Below are positions 34,101 through 43,076 of a DNA stretch of 64,000 nucleotides, one piece after another. Both the position numbers and the translations under genes were made by a program. The first letter of the stretch is position 1. The number at the start of each line of letters is the position of its first letter. The stretch is from an uncultured Bacilli bacterium (GTDB taxonomy: Bacteria; Bacillota_I; Bacilli_A; RF39; UBA660), in the NCBI GenBank assembly GCA_934190785.1, contig CAKPTA010000002.1:62001-126000 (forward strand), in the 5' to 3' direction. The notes below the pieces were generated by a model that searched no databases, was not told where the DNA came from, and saw only the letters and a list, made by a program, of their open reading frames with translations.

Positions 34101-34823
34101 TTATTCAAGAACATTGTAAATGTTTACACTATTATTTTTTTCATATACAGTTATTTTATCGTTTATATCCAATGTAGCAAGTAATATCTTATTTAAATTA
34201 TTATATCCTTTAACTTTTAATTCATGTAAAACCCATTCGTCATCTTTTTTCATATTTTTGATATTATTTTTCATAAGTTTTCCATCTATTACAACATTTG
34301 CACATAATCCTTCTTTAGGAACTTTCAAATTTAATATTTGAGGTGTTGCTGGTTTATATTCTGCTTTAGGCAAAATACTAATTTTACCATTTGCTTCCAT
34401 AATTGCATACTCAATTTCTTCTAAATTAAAATAACCATTAGATCTACATTGTTCAAGAAGATCATTTACATCAATTTTAAGTGAACGAAGTGGTTTTTCT
34501 AAGAGTTTACCATTTTGAATAATAACTGTTGGTACTCCAAATATTATTCTTCTTATAGTAATACTTTTAAGTGACAAAATAGAAACAAAAAAAGATGCTA
34601 GTCCAAAAACAACTATCGCCATTACGCCATTTAAATACTGTCCATCTAAATTCATTGTCATTTCTGCCGTAAAGTTTCCTATTGAGATTCCAATAACATA
34701 ATCAAATAAACTTAGCTCTGATACTTGTTTTTTTCCAATTATACGTGTTACTAGAAATAATGTTACAAGTGAGAATATACTTCTTGGGATAATTGATAAA
34801 CATTCCATCACTGAATTTTGCAT
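34101..34823 (-). CDS. DUF421/YetF-type membrane protein
   Basis: A 240-aa protein with three N-terminal membrane segments (about 10-28, 35-55, 63-85), the conserved ELSLFDYVIGISIGNFTAEM stretch, and a cytosolic double-domain ending (TVIIQNGKLLEKPLRSLKID, LNLKVPKEGLCANVVIDGK). This matches the YetF/YrbG family found in many spore-formers. Function is unknown, with links to spore inner membranes for relatives. ATG 34823 has GGTGA 5 nt upstream. Confidence 0.88.
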   Translation of the reverse strand: MQNSVMECLSIIPRSIFSLVTLFLVTRIIGKKQVSELSLFDYVIGISIGNFTAEMTMNLDGQYLNGVMAIVVFGLASFFVSILSLKSITIRRIIFGVPTVIIQNGKLLEKPLRSLKIDVNDLLEQCRSNGYFNLEEIEYAIMEANGKISILPKAEYKPATPQILNLKVPKEGLCANVVIDGKLMKNNIKNMKKDDEWVLHELKVKGYNNLNKILLATLDINDKITVYEKNNSVNIYNVLE

Positions 34824-34867
34824 ATAAATCACCAGTAATATTATTTAACAAATAAATATAAATATAC

Positions 34868-34897
34868 AAAAAAATAAATCAATTATGTGATTTATTT
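34868..34897 (-). terminator. Terminator of the TagO/WecA-type gene
   Basis: Minus-strand AAATAAATCA-CATAAT-TGATTTATTT followed by T, overlapping the stop at 34879. Confidence 0.75.
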
Positions 34898-35964
34898 TTT
34901 AAATTATCTATCTTTTCTTTAAATTTCTTCTTAACATCATCTTTATCAACTACAACATTTGTTGTTGCAACAAAGGTAATAACTATAACAAGTAGTATGC
35001 CGTATATAATATATCCTAAAAGTGCATCTTTAAGCACATATACAATTGATGCAGTCGCAAATAGAATATCAATTATATAAATAATAATTACTGTCGCTCT
35101 TTGTGATAAATTTCTATTTAATAATTGATGATGTATATGATATTTATCACCTTTTGTTATTTTTTCACCTTTTATTGTCCTACGTAAAATTGCGAATAGT
35201 GTGTCAAGTATTGGAATTGCTATTACGAAAAGTGGAATAATTAATGATGACATTGTAACATTCTTAAAACCAAATAAGGCAACAACAGAAATCATAAATC
35301 CCATCAACATAGATCCAGCATCGCCAGCAAAAATAGATGCGGGATTAAAGTTATAAACTAAAAATCCTAAAATTGACCCAGCCATAACAAAAGCAAGAAC
35401 AAAATCAAGACCTGTTTTACCCTGAATCGTTGCAATAATTCCGATTGTTAAAAAATATATTGCACTTATTCCGCCTGATAATCCATCCAAACCATCAATT
35501 AAATTAATACAATTAATACATCCTAAAATAAAGAATAATGTAATTGGATAGGACCACCAACCGAATTCAATATATATACCAAAAGCACTTATATCTTGAA
35601 TCAAAAGTTTTCCATAAAACACAACTATAGATGCAGCTACTAACTGTCCTATAAACTGAGTTTTGGCTGATAATTCTGTAATATCATCAATTACACCGAC
35701 AAGTACTAAAATAAAACTACCTATCAAAATAGCATTCATTGAAGCACTTGGTGTTCCAAATATCATATAACCAAACAAAAATCCTAAGAAAATAGCAACT
35801 CCGCCAAGTTTTGGAGTTGGTTTTTTATGAATATGTCTTCCACGTGGAATGTCAATAGCATTTATTTGTTTTGCCACCTTTTTTATATATGGAATGATTG
35901 CCACAACTAATAAAAAAGGAATAATAAGCATTAAGGCAATTCTCATTAATAATTCTTGATTCAT
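34879..35964 (-). CDS. Undecaprenyl-phosphate glycosyl-1-phosphate transferase (TagO/WecA family)
   Basis: A 361-aa polytopic enzyme of the MraY superfamily that loads a sugar-1-phosphate (usually GlcNAc) on undecaprenyl phosphate, the first step of teichoic acid or other wall glycan synthesis. Motifs: PTPKLGGVAIFLG, VGVIDDITELSAKTQF (Asp-Asp), NLIDGLDGLSGG, FAGDAGSMLMGFM and the WecA-type HIHHQLL loop, which separates it from MraY. About ten membrane helices. ATG 35964 follows GGTGG; an earlier in-frame start has no site. Confidence 0.88.
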   Translation of the reverse strand: MNQELLMRIALMLIIPFLLVVAIIPYIKKVAKQINAIDIPRGRHIHKKPTPKLGGVAIFLGFLFGYMIFGTPSASMNAILIGSFILVLVGVIDDITELSAKTQFIGQLVAASIVVFYGKLLIQDISAFGIYIEFGWWSYPITLFFILGCINCINLIDGLDGLSGGISAIYFLTIGIIATIQGKTGLDFVLAFVMAGSILGFLVYNFNPASIFAGDAGSMLMGFMISVVALFGFKNVTMSSLIIPLFVIAIPILDTLFAILRRTIKGEKITKGDKYHIHHQLLNRNLSQRATVIIIYIIDILFATASIVYVLKDALLGYIIYGILLVIVITFVATTNVVVDKDDVKKKFKEKIDNLKNKSHN

Positions 35965-36022
35965 AACTACCACCAATAGCAGTATACCATTTTGAATTAA
36001 AATTGTCTATTTTTATTTTATA

Positions 36023-37009
36023 TCAATCTATTAAATGAATATTATCAAGTAAAATTCCTGTCCCTTCAGCTACACAAGTCAAAGGACTTTCTGCTATAAA
36101 AACAGGCACTTTTAATTCATGTGATAATAACTTATCAAATCCTTTAATTAAAGCTCCTCCACCTGTGATAATTATTCCTTTATCTATAATATCAGCTGAA
36201 AGTTCTGGTGGTGTTTGCTCTAATACAGTTTTTGCTGTTCTAACAATTGTATAAGCACTCTCTCTTAATGCTTCTTCTATTTCTGATGCATTTATTTTTA
36301 TTGTGTGAGGAAGCCCCGTAACTAAATCTCTTCCCCTTACCTCCATTTTTTGTTTTAATGAATCTGGGAAAACATTTCCTATTGTAAATTTAATTTCCTC
36401 AGCAGTTCTATCACCTATTAATAATTTATACTTATCTCTTATATATTTCATTATGTCATGATCAAAAGTATTTCCTGCTACTTTAATTGATGAACTATTA
36501 ACAATTCCTCCTAATGATAATACTGCTATATCTGTTGTTCCTCCGCCTATATCTATAACCATATTCCCACTTGGTCGTGATATATCCATACCAGCTCCAA
36601 CAGCAGCTACTTTGGGCTCTTCTTCTAAAAATACCTTTCTAGCTCCCGTTCTCTCGGCTGCTTCTTTAATAGCATTCTTTTCAACCTGTGTAATATTAGA
36701 AGGACAACAAATAAGAATTCTAGGTTTTGAAAACAAACCTTTTCCATTTATTTTATTAATAAAATGATTAAGCATTATTTCAGTTGTTTCAAAATCTGCA
36801 ATAACACCATCTTTCATTGGCCTTATTGCATGAACTTTTCCAGGTGTTCTTCCTAACATATCAAATGCTTCTCTTCCAACCGCCAAAGGTTTCTTACTAT
36901 CACTATCGATGGCAACTACACTTGGTTCATTTAAAATAATTCCTTGTCCCTTAACATAAATAAGTACATTAGCTGTTCCTAAATCTATTCCTATATCTTT
37001 TGCAAACAT
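36023..37009 (-). CDS. mbl: MreB-like rod-shape actin, Mbl type
   Basis: A 328-aa bacterial actin that guides the wall synthesis machinery. Phosphate 1 (GIDLGTANVLIYVKGQG), phosphate 2 (MVIDIGGGTTDIAVLSLGG) and adenosine (ITGGGALIKGFDKLL) motifs are present. ATG 37009 (MFAKDIGIDLG) has GAGG upstream; a longer frame to 37066 overlaps spoIIID. Its place next to spoIIID mirrors the spoIIID-mbl pair of B. subtilis, which supports Mbl over MreB. Confidence 0.92.
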   Translation of the reverse strand: MFAKDIGIDLGTANVLIYVKGQGIILNEPSVVAIDSDSKKPLAVGREAFDMLGRTPGKVHAIRPMKDGVIADFETTEIMLNHFINKINGKGLFSKPRILICCPSNITQVEKNAIKEAAERTGARKVFLEEEPKVAAVGAGMDISRPSGNMVIDIGGGTTDIAVLSLGGIVNSSSIKVAGNTFDHDIMKYIRDKYKLLIGDRTAEEIKFTIGNVFPDSLKQKMEVRGRDLVTGLPHTIKINASEIEEALRESAYTIVRTAKTVLEQTPPELSADIIDKGIIITGGGALIKGFDKLLSHELKVPVFIAESPLTCVAEGTGILLDNIHLID

Positions 37010-37022
37010 AATAACCTCTTTT

Positions 37023-37271
37023 CTATAATAATTTTTGATATTTTTGACGAGTTGCCTCTCCTCCACGAATATGTCTTATATCCGTATGATACTTTAATAT
37101 TTTATCAACATCTTCATATAAGTTTCTGTCGATTTTTATTAATCTCTCATGTAAATCTTTATGAACAGTACTTTTTGATACTTTAAATACTTTTGAAATT
37201 TCTCTTACAGTTTTCTCTGTTTTTATTAAATATCTAGCTTCACTAAGTACCCTTTCATTAATATCACCCAT
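37023..37271 (-). CDS. spoIIID: Sporulation transcriptional regulator SpoIIID
   Basis: An 82-aa helix-turn-helix DNA-binding protein that reshapes sigma-E-dependent transcription in the mother cell. ERVLSEARYLIKTEKTVREI, then VFKVSKSTVHKDLHERL (recognition helix) and the basic C-terminus ATRQKYQK are typical. Only 13 nt separate it from mbl, with which it is probably co-transcribed. Confidence 0.96.
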   Translation of the reverse strand: MGDINERVLSEARYLIKTEKTVREISKVFKVSKSTVHKDLHERLIKIDRNLYEDVDKILKYHTDIRHIRGGEATRQKYQKLL

Positions 37272-37313
37272 AAATTCACCCTACTAAATTATATAAATTA
37301 GCAAGGTTTTTAT

Positions 37314-37336
37314 ACCAAAAAAAGGGTTTTATCCCT
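37314..37336 (-). terminator. Short terminator after spoIIQ
   Basis: Minus-strand AGGG-ATAAAA-CCCT followed by seven T; a small stem but with a good T tract at the stop of spoIIQ. Confidence 0.55.
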
Positions 37337-37964
37337 AGCTTTGTTTTTGATTTAAAAAATATGTTTCTGGATTAACAGTGTTTCCAGCTACAATTAGCTC
37401 AAAATGAACATGATTTCCTAGGTCTTTTTCAACATTTGAAGTTCCACTTTTTCCAATTGTTTGACCACGTGTTACAACTTCATCTTTTGAAACAGCAACC
37501 TCACTCAAACTTTGATAAATACTAATACTATCATCAGAATGTTTTATTTGAATTGTTTTACCTAAAAGTTCGTCCTCTGTAACGTCTATTACAGTACCAT
37601 CTTTTATAGAAACAACATCAAAAACATTTTCTTTGCCATATGATACTCCACTACTTTGCAAGTAAGTTCCTTCATAATAAATAAGTGCTGCTTCTTGTTC
37701 TTCTTTAGTAGCTTTATAGTCATAATATGTCTTTAAAACTTTAACATCACTATCTTTATAAGGTCTTACAAAATCCGGTTGCTCACTTATAACTGATACA
37801 GCATCATCAAATATTGTTTTAGAAACATATTTAAATTCATCTGCTTGAGAATAACTTTTATGATTTATTGAACCTTCAATTAAATAAATCGTCCCTATCA
37901 AAGAAACTACTCCTAAAGAATATATTGCATATAAAACTGGTCTTTTTAAACGCCTTTCTGCCAT
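37335..37964 (-). CDS. spoIIQ: SpoIIQ-like forespore M23 protein
   Basis: A 209-aa protein with one N-terminal membrane helix (about 9-28) and an extracellular M23 (LytM) domain (about 95-205). The HxH motif is present (GNHVHFEL) but the first zinc motif is degenerate: QSSGVSYGKE stands where H-x-G-x-D is expected. B. subtilis SpoIIQ is also degenerate there and acts as a scaffold binding SpoIIIAH in the intermembrane channel. Its place between spoIID and spoIIID supports the call. Confidence 0.85.
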   Translation of the reverse strand: MAERRLKRPVLYAIYSLGVVSLIGTIYLIEGSINHKSYSQADEFKYVSKTIFDDAVSVISEQPDFVRPYKDSDVKVLKTYYDYKATKEEQEAALIYYEGTYLQSSGVSYGKENVFDVVSIKDGTVIDVTEDELLGKTIQIKHSDDSISIYQSLSEVAVSKDEVVTRGQTIGKSGTSNVEKDLGNHVHFELIVAGNTVNPETYFLNQKQS

Positions 37965-38020
37965 AATTTTTCACCTCTATTTTAAGTGTGAACAAATTAT
38001 AAATATTTATGCATTATTTT

Positions 38021-38938
38021 TTAAAGTTTAGTAATTTCTACATCTTTATAATAATATTTTAATATTTGGTCGTATTTGTAACCTTTTTTTGCCATAGCAA
38101 GTGCTCCATATTGACTCATACCAACACCATGTCCATATCCTTTAGTATTTATTTTTATATTACTTCCAACTTGTTTTATTTCAAAAAAAGTTGAACGCAA
38201 TCCTAATTTATTTCTAACATCTGTAGCAGTAAATTCTTTTTGATTAATTTTTATTTTTTTGGTTCTACCAGTACTTGTTACTTCTTCTACTTCAACCTCG
38301 ATATTATCACTATACGGAATATTTAGTTTAGTACAAAAATCAGCAATACTATATTGTGCTGTATCATTAAAAACGGGAGAAACAGACTCATCCCAAGATG
38401 AATCAACACTTATGAGATATGGTAATTGTTCAACAAATACTTCTCCACTATTTTCTGTTTTACCAGCACTTGTTGAAAAAAAGAATGCTTCTACAACCTC
38501 GCCATTATAAGTTAAATATTCACCCTTCGTATCTTTAATAACACTTTTTAATTTATTCATATATTCTACATATTTATCTTGCCATTTTTCTTTAAGATCT
38601 TCATCACTTAAATAAACCTGATTAGAAACAGTGTTTACAACATCATAATCTTCCGCAACATTTAATTCCATTTTTTTTAAAACATAACTTCTAGCTGCTA
38701 CAGCTTGAGCTTTTAAGGCTTCTGTATCAAAGCCAATAGGCATTTCGCCAGCTAAAACACCTTTTACATATTCTTCAAATGGAACTGTTATAATTTCATT
38801 TTTATCTTCTAATTTAACTCTAACAACTTTATTCGAAACATAATTGAATTTTATTTCATCATCTGGTTTTATTGTCGATACTATTATGTACGGAATCAGA
38901 ATTATTAAAAGTATAATTACAATAATTTTTTTCATCAT
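38021..38938 (-). CDS. spoIID: Stage II sporulation protein D
   Basis: A 305-aa peptidoglycan lytic transglycosylase for engulfment. An N-terminal membrane helix (about 3-21) is followed by the SpoIID domain: PFEEYVKGVLAGEMP (with the catalytic-type Glu), LKAQAVAARSYVLKKM, FFFSTSAGKTENSGEVF, and the ending GYGHGVGMSQYGALAMAKKG. It acts with SpoIIM/SpoIIP, not seen here. spoIIQ follows on the same strand. Confidence 0.95.
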   Translation of the reverse strand: MMKKIIVIILLIILIPYIIVSTIKPDDEIKFNYVSNKVVRVKLEDKNEIITVPFEEYVKGVLAGEMPIGFDTEALKAQAVAARSYVLKKMELNVAEDYDVVNTVSNQVYLSDEDLKEKWQDKYVEYMNKLKSVIKDTKGEYLTYNGEVVEAFFFSTSAGKTENSGEVFVEQLPYLISVDSSWDESVSPVFNDTAQYSIADFCTKLNIPYSDNIEVEVEEVTSTGRTKKIKINQKEFTATDVRNKLGLRSTFFEIKQVGSNIKINTKGYGHGVGMSQYGALAMAKKGYKYDQILKYYYKDVEITKL

Positions 38939-38971
38939 ATCACTAGCTTTCTATTACCACACTATTATATG

Positions 38972-38995
38972 AAAAAAAAGACAAATAAATTGTCT
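38972..38995 (-). terminator. Terminator after the DUF1146 gene
   Basis: Minus-strand AGACAA-TTTAT-TTGTCT followed by eight T. Confidence 0.7.
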
Positions 38996-39004
38996 CTTTT
39001 TAGC

Positions 39005-39202
39005 TTAAATAATCTTTGTATATAGAAAAAAATCATAAAAGAAATTAACTGTTAAATATGAAAGTGAAAATGTTAAAATTAAGTAAAATATTCTTGCCTG
39101 AATAATTCTATTTTTTTTAAATATTTGATTTATCTGAACACTATCTAATGCCCAAATAACAAAGGGAACTGTTATTATATATAAAATCGTTTTAATTGTC
39201 AT
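39005..39202 (-). CDS. DUF1146 (YwzB-like) small membrane protein
   Basis: A 65-aa protein with two membrane helices (about 5-20 and 38-58) joined by the conserved FVIWALDSVQINQIFKKN-type sequence of DUF1146. The family is widespread in Bacilli between ATP synthase/murA and spoIID genes; function unknown. ATG 39202 overlaps the end of rpiB by 11 nt, so they are coupled. The exact start is uncertain (an alternative lies at 39208). Confidence 0.82.
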   Translation of the reverse strand: MTIKTILYIITVPFVIWALDSVQINQIFKKNRIIQARIFYLILTFSLSYLTVNFFYDFFLYTKII

Positions 39203-39629
39203 ACTCATCAATCATTCTAACTCTTCTTACGTGACGTTCTTCTTCACTATAATCAGTTTGTATAAAATTAATAACAATTTCTTTAGCTACATCAATAGCA
39301 ATGTTTGCAGATAGTGCAAGTACATTACTATGATTGTGCTCTCTTGTAACTATGGCATCCTCTTTAGTATCTACTCTAGCACATCTTACACCTTTTACTT
39401 TATTAGCTGCGATACTCATTCCAATTCCAGATTTACAAATTAAAATGCCAACATCTATTTTTTTATCTCTAACTTCCTCACCAACTTTAAATGCATATAT
39501 TGGATAATCTACTGAATCTGTAGAATCTGTTCCATAGTTTATAACATTATATCCTAAGTCTTCTAAATATGAAACAAGTTTTTCTTTCATATCAACTCCA
39601 CCATGATCATTTGCTATTCCAATTACCAT
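39192..39629 (-). CDS. rpiB: Ribose-5-phosphate isomerase B
   Basis: A 145-aa RpiB/LacAB-family enzyme that interconverts ribose-5-P and ribulose-5-P. GIANDHGGVDMKEKLVSYL begins the protein. The catalytic Cys65 sits in ICKSGIGMSIAANK, where CGTGIG is the common spelling. REHNHSNVLAL carries the substrate-binding His/Asn, and EERHVRRVRMI the C-terminal Arg residues. ATG 39629 has AAGGTGAC. Confidence 0.92.
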   Translation of the reverse strand: MVIGIANDHGGVDMKEKLVSYLEDLGYNVINYGTDSTDSVDYPIYAFKVGEEVRDKKIDVGILICKSGIGMSIAANKVKGVRCARVDTKEDAIVTREHNHSNVLALSANIAIDVAKEIVINFIQTDYSEEERHVRRVRMIDEYDN

Positions 39630-39783
39630 ATTGTCACCTTCCTATTATTTAGTTTTACCACTATTTTTAATTTATATTTATTTTTAATATGTTAGAGCAA
39701 ACTACCATACTTTGATATTATTTTAACATAAATTGTTAAACTCAATATAATTCATTTTACTTTTTTACATTATTTTACAAAAA

Positions 39784-39807
39784 AAATAACAAGATTTCTT
39801 GTTATTT
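39784..39807 (-). terminator. Terminator after rpmE
   Basis: Minus-strand AAATAACAAG-AAAT-CTTGTTATTT followed by TTT, overlapping the rpmE stop. Confidence 0.8.
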
Positions 39808-40014
39808 AGCTTCTTTATCAAATCCGTATTTTTTATTGAACATTTCAACACGTCCTGTTTTTGATACAGCACCTTGTATACCAGTATATTGTGGATGACA
39901 CTTATCACAAGCTTCTAGATGTAACTCTGGCTTATTTGATCTTACTGTAAAAGTATTACCACAAGCGCATGTTACTTTTGTATCCATATATTCTGGATGA
40001 ATTCCTTTTTTCAT
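39802..40014 (-). CDS. rpmE: Ribosomal protein L31 (zinc-binding form)
   Basis: A 70-aa L31 ([20 protein letters not shown], then [12 protein letters not shown]). The CxC and CxxC pairs mark the zinc-containing form used when zinc is plentiful. ATG 40014 follows GGAGA by 7 nt; the ATG six bases upstream is too close to that site. A perfect palindrome lies just upstream of the ribosome-binding site. Confidence 0.95.
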   Translation of the reverse strand: MKKGIHPEYMDTKVTCACGNTFTVRSNKPELHLEACDKCHPQYTGIQGAVSKTGRVEMFNKKYGFDKEAK

Positions 40015-40032
40015 ACTCATTCTCCTTCCGCC

Positions 40033-40050
40033 ATGACTTAAATAAGTCAT
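40033..40050 (-). promoter_or_regulatory. Palindrome in the rpmE leader
   Basis: ATGACTTAAATAAGTCAT and its reverse complement: 8-bp arms, 7 nt upstream of the GGAGA site. It could form a small leader hairpin for L31 autoregulation or be a repressor operator. No poly-T follows, so it is not a terminator. Confidence 0.4.
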
Positions 40051-40162
40051 AGTAATTTAATGCTTTTATATTATAACAAGCTTTTTTGTAAATTGCAACT
40101 ATATTTTTTAAGTATATTCAATTTATAATGCTCTTTATATTTTATGCTTATTTATGTGATAC

Positions 40163-40191
40163 TTGTTAAATATAGAAAAACAAGATATAAT
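40163..40191 (+). promoter_or_regulatory. Sigma-A promoter of the flippase-FemABX operon
   Basis: TTGTTA (40163-40168), 17-nt spacer, TATAAT (40186-40191), 25 nt before the start codon. A vegetative rather than sporulation-sigma promoter. Confidence 0.75.
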
Positions 40192-40215
40192 AAAAAGGAT
40201 GAATGTAGGTGACTT

Positions 40216-41841
40216 ATGAAAAAAGATTCTTTTTTAAAAGGAGCACTTGTTGCTACTTTTTGTATCGTATTTAGTAAAATTTTAGGAATTATTTATGTAA
40301 TTCCTTTTCATGCAATAATTGGAGAAAATGGAAGAGCATTATACAGTTATGCTTATAATATGTACATGTTGTTCTTAAACTTTTCAACAGTTGGTATTCC
40401 GCTAGCTATTAGCAAAATAGTAAGTGAATATCATTCACTTGGGTATGAAGATGCTAAAAAGAGAACATATAGAATCGCTGTTAAAATTACTTTTATAATG
40501 GCAATTTTATCAACAATAGCTCTAATTGTACTTGCGCCTACTATTGCTAATACAATTATTGGCGATATTAAGGGTGGTAATAGCAAAGAAGATATTACTT
40601 TTGTTCTTAGAGTTTCTGCAAGTGCAATCTTATTTGTTACAATGCTTAGTGGAGTTAGAGGATACTTACAAGGACATAAATATATTACAGCCTCATCCAT
40701 AAGTCAAGTTATTGAACAATTTGTAAGAGTAGTTGTTATTATTGTTGGAAGTTTTGTTGCTATGAAGCTATTTGGTACAAAAGAGGCTGTTGGTATTGCA
40801 ATATTTGGAGCTACTGCTGGTAGTATTGTCGCTCTTATATATCTAGAGTCCAAAATGAAAGAAGAAAGAAAAAAAGAAAAAAATATTCCGATTAAAGAAG
40901 AAGAAAAGAAATTAACTAATAAATTTTTAACAAAACAATTATTAAAATATACAGTACCTTTTATTGTTGTATCAGTTGCGGTATCATTATATAATACAAT
41001 AGATATGCTTAGTATAGTTAAACCATTAATAAAGTATGGTAATCTATCTGTTAAAAATGCTGAAATGGTTCTTTCTATCATCTCAACTTGGGGAGCTAAA
41101 TTAAATAGTATTGTAACATCAGTTGCTGCAGGAGTCGTTGTTGCTGTCCTTCCTAATATTACAAGTGATTATGTAAAAAAAGATTATACAACAGTTAATC
41201 AAAAAATTAATAAAACTCTTCAAATGATACTTTATTTTGTTGTACCAATGGTTCTAGGACTTTCTTTTTTAGCAAAACCTGTTTGGCAAATCTTTTATGG
41301 AACAAGTAATTTAGGTGTAAGTGTTTTCTCATATAGTATTTTTACCGCTATATTTTATTCTTTATTCTTAAATATTCATACTATTATGCAATCGGTTGAT
41401 AATAATAAAGTAGCAAATATTTCAATTATATCTGGTCTTATAACAAAACTTTGTTTAACTGTGCCACTTATTATCTTATTCTCTAAAATTCCATTTATAA
41501 AAACTTACTATGCTTCTATTACAGCTACTATTCTAGCATATATTGTACCAATTACAATTAGTTTAATTTGTTTGCATAAAACACTTAATATTTCTTTTAA
41601 AGAAACATTTATAAAAGCTTTTAAAATTATCATTTCATGTCTTTTAATGATAATAGTATTAACTGTTTTAAAATTAATAATTCCATTAACAGGTGGTAAA
41701 ATTTACTCATTAATTATTATTGTTATTTATGCTGCTATTGGAGGGCTTGTATATTTTACATTAACATCTAAAATGCATGTTTTTGAAGACATTTTTGAAT
41801 GTAGTTTAAAAGATTTTATTAAACGAAAATTAAGGAGGTAG
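40216..41841 (+). CDS. MOP-superfamily flippase (SpoVB/MurJ-like)
   Basis: A 541-aa protein with about 14 membrane helices of the polysaccharide transporter/SpoVB branch (KGALVATFCIVFSKILGIIY, VGIPLAISKIVSEYHSLGYE, RGYLQGHKYITASSISQVIEQ). Relatives flip undecaprenyl-linked wall precursors. B. subtilis SpoVB works in cortex synthesis; here the vegetative promoter and two FemABX genes downstream (2-nt gap) suggest a lipid II flippase for growth. ATG 40216 follows AGGTGAC. MurJ-type versus glycan-type substrate cannot be decided. Confidence 0.85.
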   Translation: MKKDSFLKGALVATFCIVFSKILGIIYVIPFHAIIGENGRALYSYAYNMYMLFLNFSTVGIPLAISKIVSEYHSLGYEDAKKRTYRIAVKITFIMAILSTIALIVLAPTIANTIIGDIKGGNSKEDITFVLRVSASAILFVTMLSGVRGYLQGHKYITASSISQVIEQFVRVVVIIVGSFVAMKLFGTKEAVGIAIFGATAGSIVALIYLESKMKEERKKEKNIPIKEEEKKLTNKFLTKQLLKYTVPFIVVSVAVSLYNTIDMLSIVKPLIKYGNLSVKNAEMVLSIISTWGAKLNSIVTSVAAGVVVAVLPNITSDYVKKDYTTVNQKINKTLQMILYFVVPMVLGLSFLAKPVWQIFYGTSNLGVSVFSYSIFTAIFYSLFLNIHTIMQSVDNNKVANISIISGLITKLCLTVPLIILFSKIPFIKTYYASITATILAYIVPITISLICLHKTLNISFKETFIKAFKIIISCLLMIIVLTVLKLIIPLTGGKIYSLIIIVIYAAIGGLVYFTLTSKMHVFEDIFECSLKDFIKRKLRR

Positions 41842-41843
41842 TT

Positions 41844-43076
41844 ATGACATTTGAAATATTAGATAAAGAAGAATTTAGAATTTTTTTGGATAATCATCCT
41901 CTTAAAACTTTTTTTCAAACGCCAGAGATGGAAGAAATAGGTCTTTTGGATAATTGGAAAACTTTATATGTCGGGGTTAAAGAAAATAATAAAATAGTAG
42001 CTGCTACAAGAGTAATGTTTAAATCTGTTCGTTTTAATAAAAAAATATTTTATGCTCCTAGAGGAATTTTAATAGATTATAATAATACAGAATTATTAAA
42101 CTTCTTTGTAAAGCATATGAAAAAATTCATAAAAAAACAAGGCGGATATACATTCCATATTGATCCTCCTTTAATTTATAAAGAACGTGATATTAATGGT
42201 GATATAGTAGAAAATGGCACTGATAATAGTGAGGTTATTGATAACTTAAAAAAGCTTGGTTTTCATCATGATGGGTTTATTCGATATTATGATTATACTA
42301 AACAAGTAAGATGGAGTTTTGAATTACCATTAGAAGGCAAGGATGAAAATACTCTTTTAAAAGAAATGGCTGGTAATACAAGAAGGGCTATTGGGAAAGC
42401 AACCCATCTTAAAGTAAATGTTAGACAACTTAAAAAAGAAGAATTAGGTATTTTCAAAGACATCATGAATTCAACAAGCGAAAGAAGAGATTTTTGTGAT
42501 AAATCACTTACTTATTATGAAAAAATGTACGACTTATTTTATGATAAAAATGAAATAAAATATATGGTTGCTGAAGTTAATTTAAATGAAACTCTTGAAG
42601 TTCTAAATCAAGATAAACTTGAACTTGAAAAAGATAAATTACGTGCTACTAAACATAATAAAAAAGCTTTACTTAATGAAACAGAAAATCAATTAAAAGA
42701 CTTAGATAATAAAATAAATTCAATTATAAAAATCCAAAAGGAAAAAGGTAATCATATATACTTATCAGCTGCAATGTTTATGATTTATGGTAATGATATT
42801 TTATATTATCATTCTGGAGGATATAAAGAATATATGTCATTTTTTGGCCAGTATTTAATCCAATGGACAATGATTAAAGAAGCCATCAAATTGGGTAAAA
42901 AATGTTATAATTTTTATGGTATCAAAGGAGTATTTGATAAAAATGATCCAGATTATGGTGTTTATCTATTTAAACGTGGATTTAATGGACACGTAATTGA
43001 ATATATAGGTGATTTCTATTTACCAATTAGTCCTTATTACTATATTCTACAAATTAGAAAGAAGTTGAAAAAATGA
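41844..43076 (+). CDS. FemABX peptidoglycan cross-bridge aminoacyltransferase (paralogue 1)
   Basis: A 410-aa enzyme of the FemABX family, which adds amino acids from aminoacyl-tRNA to the lipid II stem Lys. Two GNAT-like domains (about 1-165; 166-240 and 305-400) flank an antiparallel coiled coil (about 243-300, charged Glu/Lys/Leu). Conserved pieces: FFQTPEMEEIG, YAPRGILIDY, TRRAIGKATHLKV, STSERRDFCDKSL, YLFKRGFNGHVIEYIG. It overlaps the next paralogue by 4 nt, so the two are coupled. Shares FLDNHPLKTF with paralogue 3. Confidence 0.9.
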   Translation: MTFEILDKEEFRIFLDNHPLKTFFQTPEMEEIGLLDNWKTLYVGVKENNKIVAATRVMFKSVRFNKKIFYAPRGILIDYNNTELLNFFVKHMKKFIKKQGGYTFHIDPPLIYKERDINGDIVENGTDNSEVIDNLKKLGFHHDGFIRYYDYTKQVRWSFELPLEGKDENTLLKEMAGNTRRAIGKATHLKVNVRQLKKEELGIFKDIMNSTSERRDFCDKSLTYYEKMYDLFYDKNEIKYMVAEVNLNETLEVLNQDKLELEKDKLRATKHNKKALLNETENQLKDLDNKINSIIKIQKEKGNHIYLSAAMFMIYGNDILYYHSGGYKEYMSFFGQYLIQWTMIKEAIKLGKKCYNFYGIKGVFDKNDPDYGVYLFKRGFNGHVIEYIGDFYLPISPYYYILQIRKKLKK

